Positions 36,319 to 45,335 of a DNA stretch of 64,000 bases are shown piece after piece. The DNA is from Flavobacteriales bacterium (GTDB taxonomy: Bacteria; Bacteroidota; Bacteroidia; Flavobacteriales_F; PHOS-HE28). Each line of letters begins with the position of its first letter. The first letter of the stretch is position 1. The DNA is taken from positions 1 to 64,000 of the forward strand of contig JADKFY010000006.1 of assembly GCA_016717305.1 (NCBI GenBank). Direction: 5' to 3'. Under the pieces are notes generated by a model. That model saw nothing but the letters and a program-made list of their open reading frames with translations. It was not told where the DNA came from and made no database searches. The translations under genes and the position numbers were made by a program.

Positions 36319-38502
36319 TCAAGGCAGTTGCTGATATCGGATCTCTGTAGCCACTGTACCACCGATGTTCACCAAGATGATATCCCGGTCATTCCCTTGA
36401 CCCGTGTACATAACCGAGGCATCCATGCTAAGATCTTCGCCGTAGTACCCCACCACCGTGTTCGTGGCAACAACTCCTCCGATCCTTGCCAGTATTGGGT
36501 CGCGATCGTTAAACGAGCCTGTATACTGGATCTGCCCGTTCAAACTCACATCCCCTGCCCACAATGCTTGTGCGGGAAAAGCACCGGTCATGTTCTTGCG
36601 TGCATTGGTCCCGTAGGTGCCGGTGCCGGGCAAGGTCAGGTCCACGGTGGCCGTGGTGGTACTAAGCGCAACAGGTGCTGCGGTCATGCACCCCATGTGG
36701 TTCCTGTGGCGAACGGCCACGTGATAATTGCCCACAGCAAGGTCGAAAGAGAGAGGTGAAACTCCGTTCAGGTCCACTACATCGCCATCGCGTTGCAGGA
36801 GTGCGCTTCGTCGCGCCAGTACCGTGCTGGTCGCCGCTGTACTTCGCAATTCTACCACCACCCAATCCACGATCGCATTGTTACCGGTAACCGATAGTAT
36901 GGCGGGTGTGGTGGCCGAAACTCCTCCACCGATGTTGGGCAGTCCCAGCGCCGGGTATGGCGCGCTTAAGGGAAAATTCGGGAGCGTCCGTAGCGCATCG
37001 CCCATCAGTCCGGTGGTGCTGTTGTACGGCCCTTCAAGGATCGTGCGTGCGTTCACCTGCAACTTCGAAGTGCCTGTATTGATGAGGAGCAACTGTCCTC
37101 CTTCGTACAGCTCAGTGTTGGTGGTGTAATGTGCCATCACGTTGAACAGGTATTTCCCTTCACCCAGAATGGCGGAAACATCAAGAATGCCGGTAGCTTC
37201 CTCGTTCTGGGTGAGGTAGTTGGCACCGCCACTCAGGAAGCGCGCAGGATCATGTTGTGCTACTTGCGTCAGAATATCCGTTGCGATGTCATAGCGCCAG
37301 ATCTTTCCCAGATGCGCATTGTTGCCCACATCCTCGCACAAGAAGATATTGCCCAACGGATCGATCGTGAGGTTGTCCAGCATCTTCTGCCCTTCGGTTC
37401 CACCTAGCACGGCAGTGATCGTGCCACCCAACTCGGGCTGCAGAACATTGGTGAAGTGCAGTTTCCAAAGCCTGCTTGGCGCGGAGAAGGAATTGGTGGT
37501 GGTGAAATAGAAGTCGCTGGGGTTCGCTGGATCCCACGCACCGTCTTCTGGCCGAAGGAAATTGGTAATACCCACTGCGTTGCTGTTCGTATTTAGTTGC
37601 GCCCCGGAGATGTTGGAGACGTTGCCGAGGTCGATCAGAGAAAATGAAGTTCCTGGCGCTGGAAAGCTAGCGGAGACCTCTGTCGTGAGGCCGCTGACCG
37701 CCACGCCGTATAGGTTGCCGTTCAGCAAACCGGCCTGTGCGATCTCGGTTCCGGTGGATTGCTTCGTGCCCACATAGAAGTAGACCTGCCCGGGCGCGGT
37801 ATCATCCATCAGCCCTACAACGGTCTTGTTGCTCTCTGTCGGACTCGCCACAACATTCTCCCAGTTCGCGCGGCCAAGATGTGGCAACTGATAGGATCTG
37901 CGTGCGTTAGGCCCCGAAACGATATGCGCCACCGCGCGACCCTCGGTCCCTCCTTCTTCTCCGTTCATGTGGATCCGCATCTGGGTTCCTAACCCGGTGC
38001 TTGCGTTGAAGAAGGCAGTGGGAGCCGGAAGGTCAGCCGAACAGAACCTGTTGAAGTTGACCGTGGATGCTACGAAGCTGCTACCGTTCCACAGATACAC
38101 GCTTTGCATCAGGTCCTGTCCGCTCAACACGCAAAGTGTGGTCTTGTCGAACACCCATTTGCTAACGAAAGCGCCCGTGCCACCATGGGCGCGAACAACG
38201 CCTGCACTGCTCGGCATTTCATGGTTCATCAGGACGGTGAACGTGCCGTCACCATTGTCGTATGCCCCCAAGCCATCAGGTGTGCCAACCATACGGTAGC
38301 CGCCGATCATGTTTCCCGTGGTCAAGAGCGACGTGGTGCTTACACCGGGTGCCGTGGCCAACATGTAAGGTGAACCCGAACTGCTGCAGCCGGTCACAGA
38401 AGATTGCGCCTGCAAGGTGCAAGTGGCGATGAGCAAAGAAGCGCAGACGAGTGAACGGTGCAACAGGGTGCGACCGAAAAGGTTGTGGCAAAATGGTCGC
38501 AT
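36319..38502 (-). CDS. PhoX-like (DUF839) secreted protein with dockerin-like C-terminal repeats
   Basis: The start at 38502 supplies a signal peptide (ending CTLQAQ, residue about 33); the open frame above it is unrelated. The central 400 residues match DUF839/PhoX-type proteins: VLMNHEMPSSAGVVRAHGG, MRIHMNGEEGGTEGRAVAHI, GITNFLRPEDGAWDPANPSDFYFTTTN and DNLTIDPLGNIFLCEDVGNN. PhoX enzymes are calcium/iron phosphatases, but not all DUF839 proteins are enzymes. The last 80 residues contain two dockerin-like units, GDVSLNGQIQYTGSFNDRDPIL and EDLSMDASVMYTGQGNDRDIIL, as in Bacteroidota surface proteins. Length 727 residues. Confidence 0.82.
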   Translation of the reverse strand: MRPFCHNLFGRTLLHRSLVCASLLIATCTLQAQSSVTGCSSSGSPYMLATAPGVSTTSLLTTGNMIGGYRMVGTPDGLGAYDNGDGTFTVLMNHEMPSSAGVVRAHGGTGAFVSKWVFDKTTLCVLSGQDLMQSVYLWNGSSFVASTVNFNRFCSADLPAPTAFFNASTGLGTQMRIHMNGEEGGTEGRAVAHIVSGPNARRSYQLPHLGRANWENVVASPTESNKTVVGLMDDTAPGQVYFYVGTKQSTGTEIAQAGLLNGNLYGVAVSGLTTEVSASFPAPGTSFSLIDLGNVSNISGAQLNTNSNAVGITNFLRPEDGAWDPANPSDFYFTTTNSFSAPSRLWKLHFTNVLQPELGGTITAVLGGTEGQKMLDNLTIDPLGNIFLCEDVGNNAHLGKIWRYDIATDILTQVAQHDPARFLSGGANYLTQNEEATGILDVSAILGEGKYLFNVMAHYTTNTELYEGGQLLLINTGTSKLQVNARTILEGPYNSTTGLMGDALRTLPNFPLSAPYPALGLPNIGGGVSATTPAILSVTGNNAIVDWVVVELRSTAATSTVLARRSALLQRDGDVVDLNGVSPLSFDLAVGNYHVAVRHRNHMGCMTAAPVALSTTTATVDLTLPGTGTYGTNARKNMTGAFPAQALWAGDVSLNGQIQYTGSFNDRDPILARIGGVVATNTVVGYYGEDLSMDASVMYTGQGNDRDIILVNIGGTVATEIRYQQLP

Positions 38503-38521
38503 GTTCCGCGTATTCGTGCAT

Positions 38522-38529
38522 CGAATGTA
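38522..38529 (-). promoter_or_regulatory. Candidate -7 promoter element for the PhoX-like gene
   Basis: On the minus strand the octamer is TACATTCG, one mismatch from the Bacteroidota -7 consensus TAnnTTTG, ending 20 bases upstream of the ATG at 38502. No clear -33 TTG is present. Confidence 0.35.
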
Positions 38530-38625
38530 GTGAGGAACAGTATCCCATGTAAAGTGTCGGGAAGTAGACGATACATTCCACAGCACTGCTGAAGAAATTT
38601 GCGTTGAAGGAAGTGGTGAAATGAC

Positions 38626-38964
38626 CTACGCCTTCTTCACGAACTCGCTCTTCAGCGCCATCGTACCAAAGCCTTCGATCTTGCAATCGATGTTGTGATC
38701 GCCTTCGACCAATTTGATGTTGCGCACTTTGGTGCCTGCCTTCAACGCCTTGGGTGCACCTTTCACCGGAAGGTCCTTCACCATGACCACATCATCGCCA
38801 TCCTGTAAGACGTTGCCGTTGGCATCCTTCACGATCTTGGGTGCATTCTCGGCGGTTACCTCATCAGGGTTCCACTCGTGGCCACATTCTGGACACATCA
38901 TACTTTGGCCTGTCGGGTAGGCCAAGGCAGAATTGCATTGAGGGCATGGAGCAGGATCGGTCAT
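38626..38964 (-). CDS. yjdM: YjdM (PhnA-like) zinc-ribbon protein
   Basis: The 112-residue protein has an N-terminal zinc ribbon (CPQCNSALAY...MMCPECGHEWNPDE; two CxxC pairs), then the highly conserved PhnA/YjdM domain: VKDANGNVLQDGDDVVMVKDLPVKGAPKALKAGTKVRNIKLVEGDHNIDCKIEGFGTMALKSEFVKK. Length and sequence are typical. The historical link with alkylphosphonate use is unproven for this family. A weak -7-like TAGTTTCG lies at 38984-38991. Confidence 0.95.
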   Translation of the reverse strand: MTDPAPCPQCNSALAYPTGQSMMCPECGHEWNPDEVTAENAPKIVKDANGNVLQDGDDVVMVKDLPVKGAPKALKAGTKVRNIKLVEGDHNIDCKIEGFGTMALKSEFVKKA

Positions 38965-39102
38965 GTTAGGTTGAGGTCTGTGGCGAAACTACAATTCACC
39001 AGCGGAGTGGATCTCAGGTCCTCCAGCGAAGCCATGGTTCGGTCCACTATTTCCACCACGGCTCCTCCTTGTTCGACTCCAAGAGATGGATGGTATAATG
39101 TG

Positions 39103-41085
39103 CTACAGCTTACTGAACCGTTCTTCCACAACGCCGCCGGAATTCCGAACACGAAGCATATATTGTCCAGCAGCCAAAGCAGAGATGTCGATGGTACTCG
39201 TATTCGCCCGTGCGGTGAGTACCACCCTACCCGTAAGATCAACCACCTCTACGTTTCCAATTCCCCCGTTCATCGTTCCAGACAAGTTCAATCGGTCCAT
39301 TGCCGGATTCGGAAAGAGCACGAAAGTGTCATCGGTTGTAGTGGCAATTTCAGTTGTCAGAGGCTCGATCACGTCGATGACCTGATCAACACCACTCACT
39401 TCAACTTCTTGTACGATCCCAGATGGCCAACGCACCGAAAGGGATTGCACTTGGGTGTCCGCGCCCAAGCCAAAATGCACCATTAAGCTGCTCATGTATT
39501 TGAACCCATCGCCGGAGCGTACCTCTCGGATCTGTGTGCCAAGCGCGCTGGTGAGGGTGATGCGCGCACCAATGCCACCACGGTTGCTCACAGTGCCCAC
39601 GGTATTGATCCGCAGCCAATGGTTCTCATTCCCCAAGTTCTGTTGGTAACCGATCTGCCCCAGCACATCCAGGAAGCCGTCGCCGTTAAGGTCGCCCACT
39701 GACCCGCTCCCGGGTAAGTACGTATTGGGTCGAAATGTCATATCTCCTTGGTTCATGAGCAGGGAGCTGGAAGAAAGAATGTCCAACCAGCCATCGTTAT
39801 CGAAGTCGTGCGTGGTCCACTCGATGCTTTGGTTGGTGGACACGTCCATGCCAGAACCCGCAGTAACGTTCGTGAAGGTGCCGTCCCCATTGTTCTGCAT
39901 GAACTTGTGGTATCCGCTTGCACTTCCACCGATGAGCACATCCAGATCGCCATCATTGTCAAAGTCGCCCCAGGCACTGCTCCAACTCTGGTGGTAGTCT
40001 TCAGGTCCAAAGGCCGAGGCCATGTTCACGAAGGTTCCATTTCCTTCATTCCGCATTAAAAGATCAGCTGGGTCGCAACCGCATTTGGCCACAAAGCAGT
40101 CCATATCCCCGTCATTGTCGTAGTCGATCCAAATGGATCCGTAGTTCCCGCAAGAATAGCCGAGGCCGCCTTGGGTGTAGGAGAACCCCCCGTTCCCGTC
40201 ATTGAGGTAGTACACATTGGGCGCAACATCATGGCAAACGAAAGCGTCAAGGTTCCCGTCGTTGTTGATATCGACCATGTTCGTGCGCTGGCTGAACACG
40301 TATTCCGGTCCAGCCTGCTGGGTAAAACCAAGTCCGTCATCCGTCCGAAGCATGATCGATACCCCGTAACCATTGCCGTAAAGCAGGTCCTTGTATCCGT
40401 TGCCGTTCAAGTCACCGGCCGCCATGCTCCAGGTGGGCATATAGGTCGCATTAGGCGTAGGAAGGATCACCGTTTCGAATCCACCCTCAGGCAATTGCCT
40501 ATTGATGCCGACGAATGTGTTCTGCACCGCCACCACATCATCCCGGTTATCATTGTCCATATCTACCACGGCAAGTGGTTGACCTTGAGGTGAAAGAAAG
40601 GTGCTCTGGAACGTGATGTAGGTCTCAGTAAGGACAACTTGGTAGTTGGCCAATGTCAGCTCGAAACTGAAACTGTCCGCACTCCACAAGTCATCAAAGA
40701 CGATGAAATAGGTTTGCCCGGCCTGCACGGTAAAGCTGGCGCGCGATGTGTATTCGGGTCCACCGTCGTCATTGCCTACCTCGCATTGCAGTGCCTCGCA
40801 GGTGCCACTATAGATGTGCATGCGGGTATTCACACGCGGTTGGCCGCTCACATCGGTACTGATCACGATCGTGGTATCTGAGGTGGCCAAGTAGCTGTAC
40901 CAAATGGCGTGTTGGGCCGGTTCTTGTCCATTGGTCGTACACAATATGGTCGGGAGTTCAGTGCCGTCGACCGCTGGTACAATGTGTATTCCTGCAGAAA
41001 CCGGCAAAGCGGTCGCACAGGTGGATTGGCCCAACGCGTGAAATGCTGTAAGCAGAAGAGAACTGAGGATGAGGGACCTGACCAT
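39103..41085 (-). CDS. CRTAC1/ASPIC-UnbV FG-GAP protein with T9SS domain
   Basis: This 660-residue secreted protein has a signal peptide (VRSLILSSLLLTAFHALGQ), a pre-peptidase-like N-terminal domain (GQTYFIVFDDLWSADSFSFELT), then about seven FG-GAP/VCBS calcium-binding repeats (VDINNDGNLDAFVCHD, IDYDNDGDMDCFVAKC, GDFDNDGDLDVLIGGS), an ASPIC/UnbV domain (NHWLRINTVGTVSNRGGIGARITL, GFKYMSSLMVHFGLG) and a type A sorting domain (VLFPNPAMDRLNLSGTM). It probably mediates calcium-dependent surface binding. A TACATTTG promoter element is at 41164-41171. Confidence 0.92.
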   Translation of the reverse strand: MVRSLILSSLLLTAFHALGQSTCATALPVSAGIHIVPAVDGTELPTILCTTNGQEPAQHAIWYSYLATSDTTIVISTDVSGQPRVNTRMHIYSGTCEALQCEVGNDDGGPEYTSRASFTVQAGQTYFIVFDDLWSADSFSFELTLANYQVVLTETYITFQSTFLSPQGQPLAVVDMDNDNRDDVVAVQNTFVGINRQLPEGGFETVILPTPNATYMPTWSMAAGDLNGNGYKDLLYGNGYGVSIMLRTDDGLGFTQQAGPEYVFSQRTNMVDINNDGNLDAFVCHDVAPNVYYLNDGNGGFSYTQGGLGYSCGNYGSIWIDYDNDGDMDCFVAKCGCDPADLLMRNEGNGTFVNMASAFGPEDYHQSWSSAWGDFDNDGDLDVLIGGSASGYHKFMQNNGDGTFTNVTAGSGMDVSTNQSIEWTTHDFDNDGWLDILSSSSLLMNQGDMTFRPNTYLPGSGSVGDLNGDGFLDVLGQIGYQQNLGNENHWLRINTVGTVSNRGGIGARITLTSALGTQIREVRSGDGFKYMSSLMVHFGLGADTQVQSLSVRWPSGIVQEVEVSGVDQVIDVIEPLTTEIATTTDDTFVLFPNPAMDRLNLSGTMNGGIGNVEVVDLTGRVVLTARANTSTIDISALAAGQYMLRVRNSGGVVEERFSKL

Positions 41086-41163
41086 GATCGTGTGTAATGG
41101 AACCGAATGACCGGACCGGGATGGTATCGGTTGCCTGATGGGTCACTTCCGTTCTGTTCCGTC

Positions 41164-41171
41164 CAAATGTA
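41164..41171 (-). promoter_or_regulatory. Bacteroidota -7 element (TACATTTG)
   Basis: The minus strand reads TACATTTG, an exact TAnnTTTG match, about 79 bases upstream of the CRTAC1-like start at 41085. A TTC, one base off the -33 TTG, lies about 18 bases further upstream. Confidence 0.6.
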
Positions 41172-41329
41172 GGCGCCTAGATACGTTCGAATTCCGATCT
41201 GAATGGTGCAGCCTGCATGCCCCCTTGAATGATGCTAGTTGACCAAAACGCATAGGTTGTTCTGGTGATGAATACCCGTGAAGGGTCCCCGCCCTTCGGA
41301 ATTACAATACTGACGACGAAGTAGCCCAG

Positions 41330-41941
41330 CTAAAGATCTGCCAATACCGGGATCTGCTTGAAGAGCCAAGAATAGAACTTCATGCTGTCAGGCTCATGGT
41401 ACGGTCTAAAGGATAACCCTTGCGGACTTGTATTCGCATAATGTTCGGCAGCCACAGCCCGCTCCCTTTCAGTATAGCGCATGTAGTAGAAAGTCGGGTC
41501 GCAGTCCGTTCTGGTCAGTGTCACTTTCGGTTCGTCGATACTGCGAACATGTCCTTTCACATAAGCAGGATCAGGCACGTTCCAAGGATCATCCCGGTGG
41601 CCAGCAAAATAGTATTCATTGCTCATTCGGTAGGTAATGACCTTGTTCGTTATCGTGTAGGTTCCCCAACGGTAACGCATGGTATCACCCTGTTGATCAA
41701 TGATAGCGTGTATGGCGTTTCCTTTCCGTGTAATACGCAATACACCTGTGCGGACCGGTTCAATTGTGATCGCGCCTTCAGTACCACACGTGACCGGATC
41801 CGTGCTCTCTTGGAAAAGGAACAATTGGTCCATGAAGGTCATTGGATCTTCCTTCGGGATATCGGTAACGGCGTGTGGTTTCTCGGCGCATGCAACGAAC
41901 ACGACCACTACGAGCAGAATGAACGGTTTTCGCATGATCAT
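41330..41941 (-). CDS. Hypothetical lipoprotein
   Basis: A short signal with lipobox VVVFVAC (cysteine near residue 18) makes this a lipoprotein of about 203 residues. The mature part contains two cysteines (VTCGTEGAITI, TDCDPTFYYM) likely forming a disulfide and an ITRKGNAIHAIIDQQGDTMRYRWGTYTI strand region. An alternative start two codons on (MRKPFILL) fits equally. No family is recognised. The gene is divergent from the DUF2254 gene. Confidence 0.6.
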   Translation of the reverse strand: MIMRKPFILLVVVVFVACAEKPHAVTDIPKEDPMTFMDQLFLFQESTDPVTCGTEGAITIEPVRTGVLRITRKGNAIHAIIDQQGDTMRYRWGTYTITNKVITYRMSNEYYFAGHRDDPWNVPDPAYVKGHVRSIDEPKVTLTRTDCDPTFYYMRYTERERAVAAEHYANTSPQGLSFRPYHEPDSMKFYSWLFKQIPVLADL

Positions 41942-42169
41942 AGGTCATCAAGTTCTTCCACCCCTAGTAAAGGCTTTTCCTAAGCTCTTGTTCCGAGCAA
42001 TGACCGAGCTAAACTACTGGATCGAAGCTGATCTAAGCAATACAATGATGTACAATGTATCGAACGTGTCTTGCAGCCAATGATCCCCAATTCGCGTTTT
42101 GAGCTACTTCCTGATCGATCCATCAAGGTCTTGATCATTCAACAATACCGACCTTTAGCGGCCAACGAA

Positions 42170-43414
42170 ATGCTGAACACCATTCGGACCTGGCTTCAAA
42201 TGCGCTACCGCATGATCACCGGTAGCATCGCCTTCTATCCAGCTGTTATCGCCATCCTCTTCGCGGCCTTTGCCATGACCCTCATTTGGTTCGACCTCTC
42301 CGGTCCGGGGTTGGGCTTGAAGGAGAAAATGGGCTGGATGAGCCTGAAGGATGCGGAGGCTGCCCGCTCGATCGTGTCGACCGTTGCAGCTGGTATCATC
42401 ACCCTTACCGTATTTAGCTTCTCGATGGTGATGATCGTGATCAATCAGGCGGCATCACAACTGACCAACCGCGTCTTGGACCAGCTGATCGGCAATCGCT
42501 TCCAGCAAGTGGTGTTGGGGATCTATATCGGGACGATCGTGTTTGCGCTCCTACTGCTCACCACCATCCGGAAGGGGGATACCGGTAGTTCCGTACCGGC
42601 CTTGAGCACCTACTCCCTGATCTTGATCGTAGTAGTTGACATCTTCCTCTTCATCTATTTCTTGCACTACATCACCCGTTCGGTCAAATATGAAGTGATC
42701 ATTCAGCGGATCCATCGTGAAACACTCGGTTCCATGGAGAAGGCTTTGGATGGCGAACAACCTTCTGTCCATGAAGTATCGGCCCCTTTGCCATTCGTGG
42801 TTGCGTCCACTGGTTCCGGAGTGTATACCGAAGTGGATCGCCGATCGATACTCAGCCTATGCGTGGAACACGACCTCCAAGTTGAGGTGGTTGAATTGCC
42901 CGGCAGTTTTGTGCTGAAGGGGTCGCCGCTGATCAGGATTGACCGACCGGTTCCCGAGGAACTAGCTACGAAGTTCCTCCGATCTGTACCGTTGGCAACG
43001 ATGGAAAGCGTGGATGGCAATTACGCGTTCGGATTCCGACAGCTCACCGAAGTGGCCATGAAGGCCTTGAGCCCCGGTATAAATGATCCGGGAACCGCTA
43101 TGCTCGCCATCCGATCACTCTTCAACCTCTTCGCATACAGACTGGAGCACCACCCACAGGAACGCCTGCAAGACGAACAGGGACGACTACGCATTACCAT
43201 TCGCCAGTGGACATTTGAGCAGCTGTTCAAAGCCACCGTTCTTGCTGTTTGGGATTACGGAAAAGGAGACCGTTCCATACAACACGAACTTGCCAACTTG
43301 CTACCCCAATTGCGCACTGGTTCGGCCGAAGTGAAAGAGATGATCCTTCGCGTAGAGAGGGCGATCGAGAAGGAACTCATTGATCGCAAACAGGAGATCC
43401 ATAGGCTGGAATGA
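42170..43414 (+). CDS. DUF2254 integral membrane protein
   Basis: The ATG at 42170 (MLNTIRTWLQMRYRMITGSIAFYPA) is the family-typical start; the frame above it is spurious. The 414-residue protein has four membrane segments in the first half (YPAVIAILFAAFAMTLIWF, VSTVAAGIITLTVFSFSMVMIVI with the conserved NQAASQLTNRVLDQLIGNRFQQVVLGIYIGTIVFALLLL, then YSLILIVVVDIFLFIYFLHYI), then a soluble half with GYAFGFRQLTEVAMKALSPGINDPGTAM-like signature. DUF2254 is conserved and uncharacterised. No operon partner. Confidence 0.88.
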   Translation: MLNTIRTWLQMRYRMITGSIAFYPAVIAILFAAFAMTLIWFDLSGPGLGLKEKMGWMSLKDAEAARSIVSTVAAGIITLTVFSFSMVMIVINQAASQLTNRVLDQLIGNRFQQVVLGIYIGTIVFALLLLTTIRKGDTGSSVPALSTYSLILIVVVDIFLFIYFLHYITRSVKYEVIIQRIHRETLGSMEKALDGEQPSVHEVSAPLPFVVASTGSGVYTEVDRRSILSLCVEHDLQVEVVELPGSFVLKGSPLIRIDRPVPEELATKFLRSVPLATMESVDGNYAFGFRQLTEVAMKALSPGINDPGTAMLAIRSLFNLFAYRLEHHPQERLQDEQGRLRITIRQWTFEQLFKATVLAVWDYGKGDRSIQHELANLLPQLRTGSAEVKEMILRVERAIEKELIDRKQEIHRLE

Positions 43415-43519
43415 GTTCAGGGTCCGCGGATTGTTGAGGAGGTCGATCATGGGACCTTCCGCAGTGCAGCAAACAGTTCATGGAATACTGGTGAACCCCA
43501 CTGTTCCTACCTTTCCGGC

Positions 43520-44364
43520 ATGATACGCAATGGTGTTGTACAAGATCTGGTACTGCTTCGACAAACCCCGGACGGGTGGGTGCTCGGTGATGATGATGAG
43601 GATGTTGCATTGTTGCCCAATGGCACCGACCCGAAGCAGTATACCGAAGGGGACACGGTGAATGTATTCGTGCATCGTGCTGCGGATGGTCGCAACATGG
43701 CAAGCACAGGAACACCCAAGGTCCAGGTGGGCGAATTCACAACGTTGCAGGTGATCGCGATCGACCAACTTGGCGCACATCTGGAATGGGGGTATAAGCC
43801 CGACTTGCTCGTGCCGAAGGCCGAACAGAAGAAGGAAATGGAGGAAGGCCGGTGGTATGTGGTCAGGGTTGCTTCCGATGAACGCACTGGCCGACTCTAC
43901 GCAAGCAGTCGCATTGACCACTTTCTCGACAATAGCACACTTTCCGTGCAAAAGGGGACACCGTTCAGTTGTTGGTACACGCCAAAAGCCCACTGTGCAT
44001 TTCAGTGATCGTGAACAACAAGCACCACGGCTTGGTCGATGCGAATGAGGTCTTTAAACCGATATAGATCGGGGATAGGGTCACCGGATACGTGAAGACC
44101 GTGCGCGAGGACAACAAATTGGATATCACTTTACAGCCGATCGGCTACCGGCAATACATCGACGTTAACACGGCCATGTTGGCCAAGCGTTTGCAAGGAC
44201 GCACCGGTTTCCTTCCGCTCACGGACAAAAGCAGTGCGGAGGAGATCCATGCTGAATTCGGCATCAGCAAGAAGGCATTCAAGAAAGCCCTTGGCGCTCT
44301 GTACAAGGACCGGTTGGTCCGGATCGAGGAAATGGGGATCATATGGGTTGGTCCTCAGCGCTGA
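43520..44364 (+). pseudogene. CvfB-like S1 RNA-binding protein gene, frameshift plus internal stop
   Basis: The N-terminal part (MIRNGVVQDLVLLRQTPDGW, KYTEGDTVNVFVH, VQVGEFTTLQVIAIDQLGAHLEWG) matches CvfB/GntR-like tandem S1 proteins. The frame is lost near 43970. One frame over, AKSPLCISVIVNNKHHGLVDANEVFKPI continues, is broken by TAG at 44065-44067, then goes on as IGDRVTGYVKTVREDNKLDITLQPIGYR to a winged-helix end (FGISKKAFKKALGALYKDRLVRIEEMGIIWVG). One indel and one stop would silence a normally housekeeping-like gene. Confidence 0.82.
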
Positions 44365-44408
44365 GTGAAGATCTTCCGCACGTTGTGAAGACCGAAAAGA
44401 AATTACTA

Positions 44409-44984
44409 ATGGGCGAAATTGGAAGCGCACCTATAGCGCAGGAACACGGTGCTACGGTGGTCATATCGCACCGCATTAGACACGATGCACACGCCGCTTA
44501 TGAAGATTGGTTGACGGCGATCGGACCCGTGTGCCGCAGCTTCCCGGGTCATTTGGATTGGCAGATCATTCGGCCGATCACCGGGTTGAGCGGCACCTAC
44601 ACCGTGGTGATCCGTTTTGATACGCAAGCGCACTTGGAGAATTGGATGTTCTCTGAAGAACGAAAAGGGTTTGTAGCCAAGGTGCGAACCTTGTTGGAAG
44701 CGGACGACCAGTTCCATATTACCACGGGTCTCGATTTCTGGTTCGCTCCTGAGGGTGCGACCAAGGTGCCCTACCGTTGGAAGCAAGCCTTGGTAACATG
44801 GTCCGCGATCTACCCGTTGGTCCTGGTCGTGCCTTTGGTCCTTCTACCCTTATTCAAGGTGATAGGCTTACCCGTCCATCCGTTGCTCTTGAACCTGTTC
44901 GGATCCGGTGTGATCGTTGTGCTCATGGCCTACGTGGTAATGCCGCACTATACGAGGCTTATCAAAGGCTGGTTGTATTCGTAG
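44409..44984 (+). CDS. Antibiotic biosynthesis monooxygenase (ABM) domain membrane protein
   Basis: The ATG at 44409 (MGEIGSAPIAQEHGATVVISHRI) is preferred over 44343, which overlaps the preceding gene. The 191-residue protein has an ABM ferredoxin-like domain (about 15-110: AYEDWLTAIGPVCRSFPGHLDWQIIRP, YTVVIRFDTQAHLENWMFSEER) and two C-terminal transmembrane helices (WSAIYPLVLVVPLVLLPLF, LLLNLFGSGVIVVLMAYVVMP). This membrane-anchored form is known in many bacteria; the substrate is unknown. Confidence 0.85.
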   Translation: MGEIGSAPIAQEHGATVVISHRIRHDAHAAYEDWLTAIGPVCRSFPGHLDWQIIRPITGLSGTYTVVIRFDTQAHLENWMFSEERKGFVAKVRTLLEADDQFHITTGLDFWFAPEGATKVPYRWKQALVTWSAIYPLVLVVPLVLLPLFKVIGLPVHPLLLNLFGSGVIVVLMAYVVMPHYTRLIKGWLYS

Positions 44985-45335
44985 AACGTCGGAACTGAAG
45001 AGGATTTGAAGACGATCGACGGACAGGTTCTTCGGCCCACTCGATGGAACCACCCACTATTCTATAATTTGCAAGCGGCGGGTTGGGCCTTGGAACGGCA
45101 TGCTTTATTGCAACACCGGGGCCCGATGGACCTGTAGTTGCCTTGGCCTTGAGCGGAATGCTCCAGAACTTTGGGGGTTGTGTTAGAATATGGTGGTGAC
45201 TGCGTTACTGCAATTATCCCTTATGCATTTAGGCAATTAACCATGCGAATGACTTGGAACAATATTCGCAGGATCGGACCTGGTAAGGATATCGAAGCTG
45301 GAATGGAGAACCAAATTAGAACGGGAAATAGAGCG
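44985..45335. other. Intergenic region upstream of serine hydrolase
   Basis: About 351 bases; the open frame of the next gene extends to 45171 but without a family match. An A/T-rich CTATAATTTG near 45060-45070 may serve as a promoter, although its spacing departs by one base from TAnnTTTG. Confidence 0.4.
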
